A stretch of 64,000 bases of DNA. Origin: Nemopilema nomurai (Eukaryota; Cnidaria; Scyphozoa; Rhizostomeae; Rhizostomatidae). The notes under the pieces are model-generated. The model did not search any database. It had not been told where the DNA came from and worked only from the letters and a program-made list of their open reading frames with translations. The translations under genes and the position numbers were made by a program. Positions 10,359 through 22,476 of this stretch are shown here, piece by piece (the first letter of the stretch is position 1; each line of letters begins with the position of its first letter). The stretch is from contig PEDN01001352.1 of the NCBI GenBank assembly GCA_003864495.1, positions 1,240,001-1,304,000 on the forward strand, given 5' to 3'.

Positions 10359-12307
10359 ACTGGTAAATGGTCTGATGCGCTTCTCTACTTCAGTTGGCTC
10401 TGAGCAATTGAAACTGCGGTTTCTCCACAATGCGCTGTACTTAAATAGCTATTGAGAGAGGATTTGGCCTCCCTTGGAATCAGGCAGGTGTTCTGGAGGC
10501 AGGTGCTAGACGTGCCGTTGTTGACGACCAAAGCGCACAGAGATCTCTCCTCACCTTATCTACAACACATCGGTGAAAATGTGATCAAGATAATTTCGTG
10601 AAGGAGGCTATGCCTTGTCACGTGCCCTACAGTCTGCTGCCTTTGAGCCGCAAGCACCTTTCTACTGTTGACACTTCAAGGCGTTTTCCGGCCCGTTGTT
10701 TTATGATCTTCCATGCGTACGCTGTTTATGATCTTCCATGCGTACGCTGTTTAGTTCAGGCCCAGTGCTTGCCTTCGTGGTTGGAGTCTCCTTTCAACGG
10801 CCGGTGTAATTATGATTTGCAGTTACCGTAGGTCCTGCACTGTGCTTTCTACTGGTGATGTTTTGTTTCTTCCAACTTAGTTCGAAGGCAACTTGTTTCA
10901 TGCTTATAATTTTTGTGACATTTCTTGCTTGTGAATGGATTAAGGGTCACTATTGATGTTTTTGGACTTGTAAAGCGCGCTTAAAAGTTGCTGTAAGTGC
11001 GATTTTCAACAACAAAAGCTCTTCTTGTCCTCAATAGTTTTTCTGGTGAAATCATAAGCATACAATGTTAACAATCGCCTGTATTGTTGAAAGCCTTTAA
11101 AACTCTGCATGAAAACACAAATAAATCGAGTTATTCGGAACCAACATTTTAATATTGTTTTGATCTAGAGAGTCGAAGGTGCTGGGCTTGAGGTGAAAGA
11201 AAGGATTATTGTGATCGCAGGTCGCTGCTCTGTTACTCCTAAAGGCTTTAAAAACCGCCGTGCCATGGTATGATAAAGACCTATCGTTTACTTATCAAAA
11301 TAAACAACAAGTGCCCGATTGCGGTTCACAGAGACTTTTAAAACATACTTAGAGCCTGAAAGTTTCAATACATGTGCACAAGGATACCTAAACAGATTCT
11401 CGTTAGAAGCATTCACAATCTCTTTGATTCTGAGCTAGTTCAACGCACGGTTTATCATCTGACTCCAAATTCGTGCAAATTATGCTAATTTAACCGCAAG
11501 GGTCTGCATAATTGAGATTAGAACCATTACGGAAATATGGCCTCTAGCTATATTTGGGCTTGTGCAATGCTAGTTTGTTTTGGAACTCCAAGTACGGTGA
11601 ACTAGTATTGTTAGCTGCACCTGCGCAAAGTGCCTCGTGGATCGTCTGTTGAACATTGGGCTGTTGGCCAGTGGAGATAATTTTCAGTTATCAACACTGC
11701 CATCAGTACTTCAAAAGAGTTTTCTTTAGTTTAACTTTAGCGAGAGGCTGTTCAGTGAATTCAGCACTTTCCAGTTCATTGCACAATGTTCAGTTAGGCA
11801 CGTGTTGATTAGAAGAAAACATTCCTTATTTTTATTTAGTGTATGCATTTGTATATTATTGTTTGAGAAGCCTGTGTTTTGATTTCTTATTTTTGAAACT
11901 GTTTTGATATGTTTGTTTTTTATGTGAATGATTTGATAAGCAGGAATCGATGATACACTACAAAAACCTGGTCCATTTTGTTCTTGTGTATGCGAAGTAC
12001 CAGTGCACCCCTCAGTTTGCCTGTTTGATGCTCGAATTATTTTTTGGTGTATCTGCTTGAAATCGTTTCTCACGTTTCTACCAGAAAGAAAGACACAGCC
12101 ATTTAAGTTGCTTCTTTTATTTCGGGCTTGAAAGTTTTCGTCCCATTTGTCATTCCAAATTGCTGTGTTTTGTGTATGTTATTTTATTTGTGGTTTTATT
12201 TTCATGGGTTGAATTTGATTCAGTATTGTTTGCAACCACCTGTTTCTGTTTGATTGGGTGAGCGATAAAGGACGGGTTTTACTTTTCCAATGATTGGGTA
12301 TGCTGTC
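10359..12307. other. Intergenic, with one short tandem duplication
   Basis: The only structure seen is a perfect 25-bp direct duplication (unit starts TTTATGATCTTCCATGCG) at 10700-10724 and 10725-10749. A 115-codon minus-strand frame at 12073-11726 has no recognisable domain. Confidence 0.45.
10442..10449 (-). promoter_or_regulatory. Possible TATA box for the 10358-10017 frame
   Basis: The minus strand reads CTATTTAAGTA here, roughly 90 bp before the candidate ATG. A single 8-bp match in AT-rich DNA is weak evidence. It is listed because it is placed plausibly for a short 5' UTR. Confidence 0.2.
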
Positions 12308-12480
<173 letters not shown>

Positions 12481-12615
12481 GTGTACCACGGGAAGTGGTT
12501 TCAGTTGCAGCAACTTTCCTTTAGATTGGAGTATCTGCGTTTCCAAACGAATTTCAACCACACAGGAAAAAACGCTTATCCTCTGAGTTCTTGAACCAAA
12601 AAAACATAATTTCAT

Positions 12616-13015
12616 TGATATCACCACTTCCTCAATAAAGTCACTACATGGACTACCCCGATTTTATCACTACCTCGACATCATCACTACATCGATGTCA
12701 TCACTACCTCAATGTCATCACTACCTCGATATCATGCTACATCGATGTCATCACTACCTTGATATTATCACTACCTCAACATCATTACTACCTCGATGTC
12801 ATATCTACCTCGATATCATCACTACCTCGAAGTCATTATTACCTCCATATCATGCTACATCGACATAATTACTACCTCGATATAATCATTACCCCGATAT
12901 TATCAGTACATCGATATAATCACTACCCTAATATCATCACTACCTTGATATCATCAATACCTAGATATAATAACTACATCGATATAATCACTACCTCATC
13001 AACGCCCTCGATATA
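12616..13015. repeat. 17-bp minisatellite (ATCACTACCTCGATGTC-like), ~22 copies
   Basis: The consensus is close to ATCACTACCTCGATATC with frequent CTC/CAT, CGAT/CAAT and GTC/ATC/ATA variants. Some copies have small deletions (ATCATGCTACATCGATGTC). Because 17 is not a multiple of three, one frame cycles through three peptides and remains open for about 120 codons. It is not a gene. Confidence 0.92.
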
Positions 13016-15270
13016 AGCCCATCAACTACCAAACAACAGTGGCGTCTGACACTTCTTAGCAGCTGATACTTCAAGCCTTGTAGTTCTATTCTTGTTTCCT
13101 AGTCTTAATGCTCGTTGTTATAATGCATTTGTATCAACAACTCCTCCTTTCTGTTGCTTACATAATCCCACTGTATGATGAGCCTTGACGTCATCATGTA
13201 TTATTTGTACGGGGCTGCAATATAGTTTTATAAAACATCTGTCTGCTGTTTCAATTTGCTCTTATTGAAATCGCAGCTTTATAGCGAGAAGTGTATTAGT
13301 AGACTGTAAATTAATCCAGATTACACTGGTGACCAAAGTTTGCCCGTGGGTATTTGCTTATCCATGTTTTTATCATCTCTTCCTTTCAACTATAAATAAA
13401 TCTTGTTACATTGTTTAAATTGCTCGGACTTGATGTTAAAAAACAGTTCTTCGTCTGCCCTGGTTCTTTACGGCCACCTTTCTTCAAACGAACGCCTTCT
13501 CATCACACAAACACTTTCCTCTCCTAATAAAGACTCTCCTTTTTTAAGTTTAACTTGACGCAATGACCTGTCGATGCAGATTGGTTGTTTTCTGATTGTT
13601 GGTCTAGAAGTGGTTTAGTCGCTCGGCACCTAAGATTCACTAACAATCTGTGAAGATAAGATGAACTCTTGCTATGTTCTACAGAATATTAGTCATACAG
13701 ATACAAAAGTTGCCTTCAAATTCGCTGCGATAAACGCACGCGGTGACTTATCTGAGACTCAACAGAGCAATTTTTATCAAACACTAAGTAATGACAAGTA
13801 GTATTATCTTTTTCGCTAATTGAAATTTGCTGGTTATCGGATAGACTGGGATAATCAGAAGAAAGGTTGCAGTCTGCATGATATCATTCGCCAGCTTTTT
13901 CTCGACCAATCACAGACCCGAGCGGACTTCAACCAAGGAATTCTATTGTTTCTTAGTATCCATCAGTCAGGTTAAAGTTTATTGAATGCTTATTGGCCGA
14001 AAATATAATCGTTGTACTACTGTTTTTGGGTGTGTTGTGTAAGTGAAGATTTGAAGAAATGGGTTAATTCAGCAATACACTTTGCAGTTCTGCAGAGCAC
14101 GAGTGGAGATTCGTTTTATCATTTGTTATGTAAACCAGGTTATGTAAAATTTACACTCCCCTGTTGCTCGAAGCCTGTTTAACGCTAAAAACGAGCAACC
14201 AAACAGGAATCATCACGCAGACTGATGTGCTAAGTTATTTAGGTCAACTGTTACTTCTGGATAGATTGAATCTGAGGTCTTTTGCCGGCTCCGCTACATT
14301 ATCCGTTTTATGTTGCAAATGGTTCGGTTTTGGCCAATTTAGTTGGCTGGGCCGACGCAATAATTCCTTCCTTGCTGTTTTGTCTTCTCTTACTTTCTTT
14401 TGGCCCGCTTCCTATCTTGTCCCATATTTATCCAATGTCCAAGAAGATTCGTTACATAACCTAGAACCCACCTGCAGTCTAACACGTGGATGTAGTTTCT
14501 TTGCCTGATATAGTTACAGACCCATTGAAATTGTTATTATTATCTGTGAATCTGTTTATCTCTCAATCTCTACCTCCCTTTGACACCGTAGAATTACCTT
14601 CTACAGATTAATGCAAAGTAGCATTGTGCAGCATAGGGAACAAGCTAAAGACCTATCTTCCTCATGATCCAACACGTCATTTTATATGACGAGGGTCAGT
14701 GTAGTTTCAAGGCTTGTATCTCTGTTGAAGAAAATGTTCTACTTCAGTTTCTAATTTTCACAAAAGTACTCGATCCCGCGTACATCGACAACAATTCGGC
14801 ATGGTTTTACCCACTTTGCCTGCTTGTGTTCTTAGACTACACTTCAAACAGCAAGATCCTTGTGTATTAGGAAAGGCGTGGTCTTGGAGTAACCAGCTAG
14901 GGATGGCCCCCCCTTCCGCCCCCCCCCCCTACTGACCCTCATTTAGCGCACTGTAGTGCAGGAGATAAGCGCAGAATACAGCAGGATTGTACATGAATTT
15001 CAGATGATAACAGTAACCTAGACGTGCTGAAAAGGATATAATATAAGGGCCAATCCTTTTGCTCCTAAACTCTGTTTTAGATTTGGGTACTTTGATCTAG
15101 ACCTCAGATTGGTCGTCAACAGAAAACTGCAGGTCAATGAGGGTTGAACTATTTCAAGGCAGTTTGTCACCCTAAAAATATGTGATGCAGACCCACGTGT
15201 CTTGTCCTTAAGTTCTCTTTTGGGCTGGGGCTTAGCTTACCTAATTACTACCCATTCATCTGCGTAAAGT
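13016..15270. other. Intergenic; nothing recognised
   Basis: No supported gene. C-homopolymers near 14906-14929 (a C8 run, then a C10 run) are the only unusual composition. Confidence 0.45.
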
Positions 15271-15580
15271 CCGGTTTCCACTTGATTCGCGCTGGTCGTA
15301 AACTTCCTCTTTCACTGCGAACTCAGTTGAACTACTGAGCGACTGGTCGCGTACGGGTTGAGAAAATGTGGAAGGTTTGAAGAGCCAATATTTAATAGCG
15401 TTGATTCAACAACTGCAATCGCAGTAGAGTGACGGTAGTGCTGCGGAATCAAATTCTGCCAACATAATTATGGAGAAAGATTCAGAAGAACGTTCCCCTA
15501 GAGAAGGAAGCGATTCTGGTCATTCGCCCATTCACTCATTCGCCAGGTCGCGCGACCAGTGCGAATCAAGTGGAAACCGG
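15271..15580. mobile_element. MITE with ~28-bp terminal inverted repeats
   Basis: The left end CCGGTTTCCACTTGATTCGC continues GCTGGTCG (15271-15298). The reverse complement of the right end (15580-15553) is the same apart from GCACTGG for GCGCTGG. The interior is non-coding. The right flank is CTTAA and the left flank TAAAGT, so a TTAA or TA target duplication is possible but not clean. A palindrome-like GGTCGCGCGACC word lies at the inner edge of the right repeat. Confidence 0.75.
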
Positions 15581-16840
15581 CCTTAACACTGCCTGTATTC
15601 CTTTTCGAATCCTTGCACTTTGAAATGAATAAAATTAGGTGGCTCCAACTGAAGCTGTACTTGAAATTCTGTGAGTAAGGAGCTATCACATAGGTGCCTG
15701 GAAGTTGTCACATTGATTTGGAGCATACAAGGTTTGATAGTGATGTGTAGAAATTAAATAATGGCCTGAAGTATCAAATGGAAATGGATGTCAAACGGAA
15801 GAATTTCAGCGTGTCCAAAGAAGTTTTAGCACTAGGCGTTTAAGCACAGAGTACTACATAGTAGATAAATTATACAAATTGAAACTTGTTTTTGGTTTTA
15901 AAATCATATCTAAGTGAGAAGTTATTTTGCCCGTTTAATGCCAAGCGATTAGTTTACCGGTTGCTTAGATGAAGAAAGACTTAAAAGAAGTAGGAATCAT
16001 TGATCAAAAAAAGTTCCAAATGCCACAAGTCATGTTAAAATAATTTTTATTCTCTTCACTTGTATCAGACATATTTTACATCAGATGTATTGGAAGAAAA
16101 CGGTGAAAATGCTTCGTTGAAAAAAGATTAAAAACAAAGTCGAAAGCCCTGCTACCAGAACTATTACAAGATCTACCATCAGTAGGCCTTACAAGAACAC
16201 GGAGAAGAATTTGAACTAGGATTATATCACACCTTTTCCAGCGCCTCAAACTATCGTACTGTAAATTTCAACTTATTACGATTCGGCATACGTTCATAGG
16301 TAAGGGTACATTTGTAGGTCACAATCAAAGTGGCCCAGTTTGTAGATGGCAAGATATTATTCGGGTTCATATCTTCTTCAGCGTATCAAACTTTGTTCTC
16401 CAAAACTTTATGTGCTTTTATCGCAATTTGCTCAATTCGCCTGCACATCTCCCTAGCCAAGACGTGTAATTGACCTTGAGAATAATTGATCAAGCGAAAT
16501 GTTCTTATAGATAAAAAATTTCAAAATAATTCCTATGTTCACGTATGTGACCATAATCAACTTCCTTTTGGTCTTTCATTTCAGGATACTTTCGAGTTCA
16601 ATTTGCATGAAATCAGGGCCTAGATATTTGGCCTAGCATGTAGCATTCTGCGTCATGGAAACATGACGTTCACGCGAAGACATTGCACCCGCTCTTTTCG
16701 GCTCACAGCCGAGTCTACTACCCTTGTGTCAACAGACACATTGTCCTGTACTCCTTCCATCTTTTTCGTGCATCCAGGTGACCAAGTAAACTTTTTGAAG
16801 TCATAGCCACACATGATTGTTCGAGTGACCCGACATGCTG
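15581..16840. other. Intergenic; nothing recognised
   Basis: No gene or repeat recognised. Confidence 0.4.
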
Positions 16841-16914
16841 ATTGAACTTTTTCTTTGATTTGAACTATTTCTTTGACTTGAACTATTTCTTTGACTTGAA
16901 CTATTTCTTTGAAT
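16841..16914. repeat. 18-bp tandem repeat, ~4 copies
   Basis: The unit is TTGAACTATTTCTTTGAC repeated about four times, with the first copy degenerate. The six-residue repeat peptide on the minus strand (KEIVQV) is a by-product. Confidence 0.85.
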
Positions 16915-19900
16915 ACAATGCTTTTCATTTTCCACTCATAATTGTTAAACCTGCTGCCAAACATTGTCTGGGTAAGCCATGTTTAAGAAAACTTTTCTTT
17001 GGCTGCCTTGCAAGTTTAGCCCAATCCCACTTTCTTGTAGTTTCCATCCACTTCATAGTTTATGCAAATATCAAATACAATTTCATCGAAATTTCTTGTG
17101 GTATTATATAAAAGGCATAAAACATAGCATACTTTTCGAACATAATAAGCATATAATTGATTCTGAAGTCAGTTCCCGGGCGCTCATCTTCACCTTTTTT
17201 TACCTCTTCTACGTCAAACGTCAGCAAACGCTGAAGTTGTTCTCGTTGATTACGTCATTGAAGTCGTCATGTCTTCAGGTCTGTCAAACTGCGTTTGTCT
17301 ATAAAGATATTGCCACCAATTCCTTTCGTATTCCTAGGTCAAATCTGATGTCCTCGTCATCATTATCAAATGCCTCCTTTTCTGGGTTTTTTCTACGTCA
17401 TATGACAACAATTGCGTAGGCACGTCTTAGCCTGTTTCTTCTCTCGATAGCAATTGCGTAGTCCACTTGGTTTCTTTGCAATTTGTTTGATTTTTCTATG
17501 GATCAAGAGCATGGAACGACATTTGCCAGATGTCTTTGCCATAAGAAAGTGCAAGCAGCTATTAGGAATTTTACCAATAACCACTTGTGTTCGTAGGATT
17601 TGCTTTCGATCCGGCGAAAGCTAAGGTGTGTTCACGACAGCAATGTTGTTGACAAATCTCTTTATGCTAGTCGCGGTGTCTGTAAGGATCAGATTCGCAC
17701 CGACCGCCTTCCCACCAGATATTAGCACTATTAAAAGCTGCTTCCGTGGTATCAGCTGTTACCAACCTGATGATTCAGATTGTATGCATAAAGCTGCAGC
17801 TTTAGAGATTTTTTAGATGCATCAGATCTTACTTGGTATTTGTTAAACATTAGAGTTACCAACTATTAATGCAATCAACAACTTAATTCTCGTAGAAAAG
17901 TGATTCTAGCGTAATAGTAATTCTGCGCAAACTAGAGCCCAAATTCTTTTGTATAAGACTCTTTTTTGTGTTTTGCATGGCACATGGCCTAAACATGTGT
18001 CTCATTCTCTCGTCCTCGATCTTAAACTATAATGAATTCACAGCTTTCGTATTTACCTGCCGATGACAATCCAATAGCCTAAAGTACCTACGTTAAGCAA
18101 GGGGCATGTCCAGACCTAGGGGGTTAGGCCTCAAGGCTATTCTCGTTGTTTGGTGTTACCAACATTGGGTTGTAGTGGCTGGCTTCTTAACGGGGATTAT
18201 TATGCCTTTGTGAAGTCATCCCTTCTTTGCGATATTCACTCATCAATTTCCTCGCAATCCAGTGCCATTTTCAGTCACTGTTTCCAGTTTGGTTTGTGTA
18301 TTAGTTGTTTGTTTCTTGTAGTCACATGTGCATGGTGATGCGGGGAGTTCAAAAGCCAGGTGCCATGACAGTCACGAGTTGCATGCTGGGAACGCTGAGA
18401 GACGATCCGAAGAGTAGGGACGAGTTCTTAGCTTTACTGAAGAAGTAGTGTGCTCCTAAAAGATTTGAATCTAGCATTTATTGGAATATAGTCACAGAAT
18501 GTAGTGCAAAATAGTTAGCCCATATTATTTGCTTGTTGATATGATTGCAACAGCCTTGAAAGGGATCTGGATAATTTGCTTGTAAGGTGTTATGGATTTT
18601 CTATTATTTTTTGTATTTGACTTGGTGTCTATATTTATAACCATACCAATTTCATAAAATCACGGCTAACAGAAGAATGACTTTTAAAATTGTATTAATC
18701 AATGATATATTTCGATTGAAAGTAGATTATTTGCTTGTGCCCTAGTTCATCAGCGCCATAGAGATGGGATAATTTTCTAAATCATCCTTTTAGCTACATC
18801 CTTTTGAATTTCTCTACAGTCTATGTCACTTCGCCTACTTCAAGTCTGGAGTTCCTAACTATTGGCAAGGGAGGGGCTGTAAACTCCGTTTTTCAGAAAT
18901 TTTGCATACTTATCTCCATTTGTTAACACCCCGCTAATTGTGTGTTTCATGCAAAAAGTCGTCATCCCCTCATTTTTTAGTAACAAATTTCGGAGAATCT
19001 AAGCATTTCAATCTATTATGAGCCATCGTTTTTTTTTTTTAAATGCCAACCTTTTAGGCAATTTGGGGTAGACGGTATATCTGAAGGACTTTACTTGGCA
19101 CATTGTTGTCTCAGTCCCAAAAATTGGCGAATTTTTTTATCCTCAGTCCCAAAAAGTTTATGACATTTTAAGGTACATGTCAGTTGGTTGCCTTTTTATC
19201 ACGGCGAACCTAACCAATGGCTTGCCTTTGAGTTCTAACACTGCAACTTTAGCGCAGTGAAATCTGCCCAAGGGTTCTGCTTTGTAGGCCGTAGTTTACC
19301 TTCAATGCTCATTCTCATTATTTTGCTTCTAGCAGACTTCTTCACTTGCTGGTTGCTGGAATAGACTCCTTGTTATTGGTCAGGAAGTCACTCATTAATG
19401 TTTTCCGTTCATCGTTCATTTTTTTCTGGTTCTTTTGAAGTAATGCAAAAATTATACGGCGAGGACGCTCTTTCGAATGCGAGAAAAGCTGAGATTAAAC
19501 GCGATAAGCTGCATGGAATTGAGATCAGATTACCATGCATCGTTTACCGATGTGCACCCTACAGCTCAATCTTGATCTCCAGCAGACATCTCGATGGTAA
19601 AACGAGCATCTTTATTGTAGGAGTCCAGCGCATTGCTAGATTTACAATATCTTGTTGATTTTGTCTTCAAAGAATGGCAGTAAACGGAACCTTAATGGTT
19701 ATCAGAACTAAAGGCGAGCACATAGACTAGCTGATAACTTGAAAATAAAAATTGACGAGAGAATTTTAATGAAGCTTTGCTGAATTATCATGAATATAAA
19801 GATTCTAATTATAATTAAGAAAACATTTGGGTTGTAAGCTCAAGCAAACCGTAACTGAACAGGACCAATGAAAGGGGATTTCATTTGCAATGAGGGCAAA

Positions 19901-20380
19901 TAGCTTTGAAATAACCAATTGAATAAGACAGTAGCTACAATGTTTTATTGGAATTGAAAATTGCGAACGATCAAACTAAACTACGCAAAGAACTCTGTTA
20001 AGCACAGATAACAAGCTCTATATGTTTATCGAGGAGTGAGGTGAATCCGAGCGAGGCGTGGGTCGGTATTAGGCGATTGGTCCTAGCTTCATGGCCCAAG
20101 ACAAAAAAATCCTCGCCTCTCTCTTGCCACATCATAATGGCAGATGCAACCAGTTTTTGCGCAGAAAAGGAAGTTCTCTTCATTGTTCTTTCAGACATTG
20201 CGACTTTTGAGTTTGATATGCACGTGTTTATCTGCTGCCTTTTTGCTAACAAGATCAGCTTTCCAACGAAATATTAATTCTCCCTCTTACATTCATTCTA
20301 ATCCAAGCAACATTGTATATAATTGCTTTGATTTAATTAACTATATGACATTATACTTGTAAATTGGGAATCCCCTTTGA
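16915..20380. other. Intergenic; distal part may hold the 3' UTR of the homeobox gene
   Basis: No other gene was recognised. On the minus strand a canonical AATAAA (plus-strand TTTATT at 19944-19949) lies about 430 bp beyond the homeobox stop codon and is a candidate polyadenylation signal. Open frames at 16979-17419 and elsewhere lack any domain. Confidence 0.4.
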
Positions 20381-20537
20381 TTAATCGATTACTGCTAGAT
20401 AATCATCATCATCTGAATCGAACAGACAGTCATTTGATGAAGGTGTCGCTCTGGGGCTGTCACAATCAAAGTCTTCCTTCATCGAACCAGACTGTTCCAA
20501 TAACTGTTCCATTTTTTGCTGTTTCTTCTCCTTGTAT
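20381..20537 (-). CDS. Homeobox gene exon 3 (end of helix 3, acidic C-terminus)
   Basis: The acceptor is AATTATTGCAG|ATACAAG. The first base completes the Arg53 codon, then YKEKKQQ continues the homeodomain. It ends ...[12 protein letters not shown] and TAA at 20383-20381. Phase and content fit exon 2 exactly. Confidence 0.93.
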
Positions 20538-22476
20538 CTGCAATAATTGGAAACCGGTCAAAAAAAATTACTTTCATGAGATTTCACTTAACAATTGTGT
20601 TTGGAAGTTGCTGAGAGAGGGACATTGTTATTCTATGGTGGGTTGGTTACATTGGGACCTCATAGTCAGCAGAATGTCGGAAGTTCGACATTTCTGGCGG
20701 TTGGGTTAGAAGTATGGCTAGATGAAATAAGGAAGTTTTCTCCACGTGATTTGCAACTCCTTCAATGATCAACTGTCCACCTTCAACGAACGTTCAAACG
20801 CTTCCAAAATGGATGCAGTCCTATTTAAAAGATAACTCGGTGTAATCGGAAAGCATTTTCCCGATTTGCAGCCCGTAGGAACTTGGCCTTTTTGGGGGCC
20901 TATTGCCTTCATCATCAACTCGCCGATAAAAAGCAATCTCTTCTATCACCTTACCTTTAAACCATCACCTCAACACACGTGCGTTACATGTGACCAGTGA
21001 AATGTCACGCAAGTTGCTAGGCCTAAATATTGCTATTGAACCACTTTCGTTACCGTAAGCCTTACGAGACTAGGTGCAACATGTGTCACTAATGCTAGCT
21101 AGCGTAAGAGTGCGTAATCAAGCAACTTTCTTATTACCTTCTGTTCTGGAACCATATCTTGATCTGCTGCTCGGTCATTTTTAGCTGTTTCGCCAGCTCC
21201 ATTCTCTCGGAGTTTCCCAGATATTTCTTCCTGTCAAAGACTTTTCGCAAGGTGAGGACTTGCTCGTGGGAAAACGAAGCACGCATTCGCTTTTTCGGCT
21301 GGCTGATGTAAGGAGCACGTAGGTACAAGTGGTTTGCTAGACAAAGAGAGGAACGAAATGCGTGTTTAAAATGGAGACATTCGGTACGAGGGCTAGAATC
21401 AACAGGGCAAGGGCAATATTTTTTATGGACTGATTCAAAGTTCAGAGTTATACTCTTGCAAAAGTGAATCAAAGCTGAAAACATCCAGATTTGCTTTTAC
21501 GGACTTCTACTAAGGTAGTGAAAGTGTAGGTTGGAAATCACAGCGAGGACGATCGCATCCAAGAAATCCTTCCATGGCAGCAATTTGCACGCTTAATCAC
21601 CCGCAGCTATAGTATTCGTCAAACAAATCATGGGATTGACGTTGCCAAACGACGGATACCGGCGCGCTTTTGAAGAGATAACTGGAATAGCAACTCTATA
21701 GCATAGGATAAAGACATGTTGCAATTTTCGATGCGATCCCTATGCGATGTTTCGAGTATTGTAGATCTGTCTCCTAACAACGCGCTTTATCGCGCGAATG
21801 CCAGACTCCTGACTGCAGTGCAAATGGATTTCGAATGATTTGTTTTTACCCAACTCGTTCGATGTCTGTAAGTAGATCTAGAAGTGTGCAATGTTTTGGC
21901 TCAAATGATATTGACAGAATTGTTTTTGTTTTCACGTGCTAGAAAGGACATTATTTATGCTCCATCTTTACAGTCTGCATACTGTTGTTTCTAGAAGATG
22001 CCTCTAATGGAGCTCTTTGTTGCTTTCTTGCAAGTTCGTTTCTCATAATTCTATTAATATAATTTAGTGTTACAGCAGACCGTTAGGCAAAGAAAGTCAG
22101 CAATAATGGGTATGGCAATGCTTGTTTTTGTTCTAAAGCAACAAAGCCTGCTAATTATAAAGCATCAATTCGTATGATGTTGCTAAGCCAAATATGTGGA
22201 GTCTGAAAAAACAAACTTACCTAAATTGCCATAATGCAGGTAATGCTGGTAGAGGTATTGACTTCGCCTATAGGCCAGATTCGGCTTTGCACAGCAACAT
22301 GACGAATGACAGGATACAAATGTTAGTTTCCCTAGTTTACAGTCACTTCGGTATGCCTGTTTGCCGTATCCGTGCCTGCCTGCGAATTGCGGCTCCTTGT
22401 TTGTCGTGCAGTACTGACTTGCAATTGGCTTTGATTCTAAAATGTCATCAATCGAAAGAAAAGGTTTGCGCTGCAT
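20381..22476 (-). CDS. NK2/NK3-type homeobox transcription factor, 3 exons, 203 aa
   Basis: A DNA-binding developmental regulator of the ANTP-class NK group. Coding exons are 22476-22221, 21336-21138 and 20537-20381, joined in phases 1 and 2 with GT-AG introns of 884 and 600 bp, giving 203 aa. Residues 5-15 ([11 protein letters not shown]) match the TN/eh1-like motif, which in this group recruits Groucho co-repressors. The homeodomain spans residues 100-159 and keeps R5, F8, L16, F20, W48, F49, N51 and R53. Tyr54 is the hallmark of NK2/NK3/NK4 homeodomains, and FSHEQV resembles the FSHAQV of NK3/bagpipe. A short acidic tail ([12 protein letters not shown]) follows. No NK2-specific domain is seen. 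Position 17, normally Glu, is Arg. The ATG is the first Met before the TN motif, with G at -3. Orthology to NK3 rather than NK2 is not settled. Confidence 0.92.
21138..21336 (-). CDS. Homeobox gene exon 2 (homeodomain positions 1-53)
   Basis: The acceptor is TTTGTCTAG|CA and the donor is GAACAGAAG|GTAATA. The exon carries all of helices 1 and 2 and most of recognition helix 3, ending inside the codon for Arg53. The first ORF stop lies in the intron. Confidence 0.96.
22221..22476 (-). CDS. Homeobox gene exon 1 (start codon, TN motif)
   Basis: It encodes residues 1-85 plus the first base of codon 86. The ATG is at 22476-22474 and the donor is TTTAG|GTAAGT at 22221/22220. The TN motif is directly after the start, and the rest is Tyr-, Ser- and Cys-rich linker without recognised domains. 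Confidence 0.88.

Noticed and set aside
12648..13016. 122-codon frame with repeated YHYLDV-like peptides
   Set aside because: It is generated by the 17-bp minisatellite and the repeats drift without codon-level constraint.
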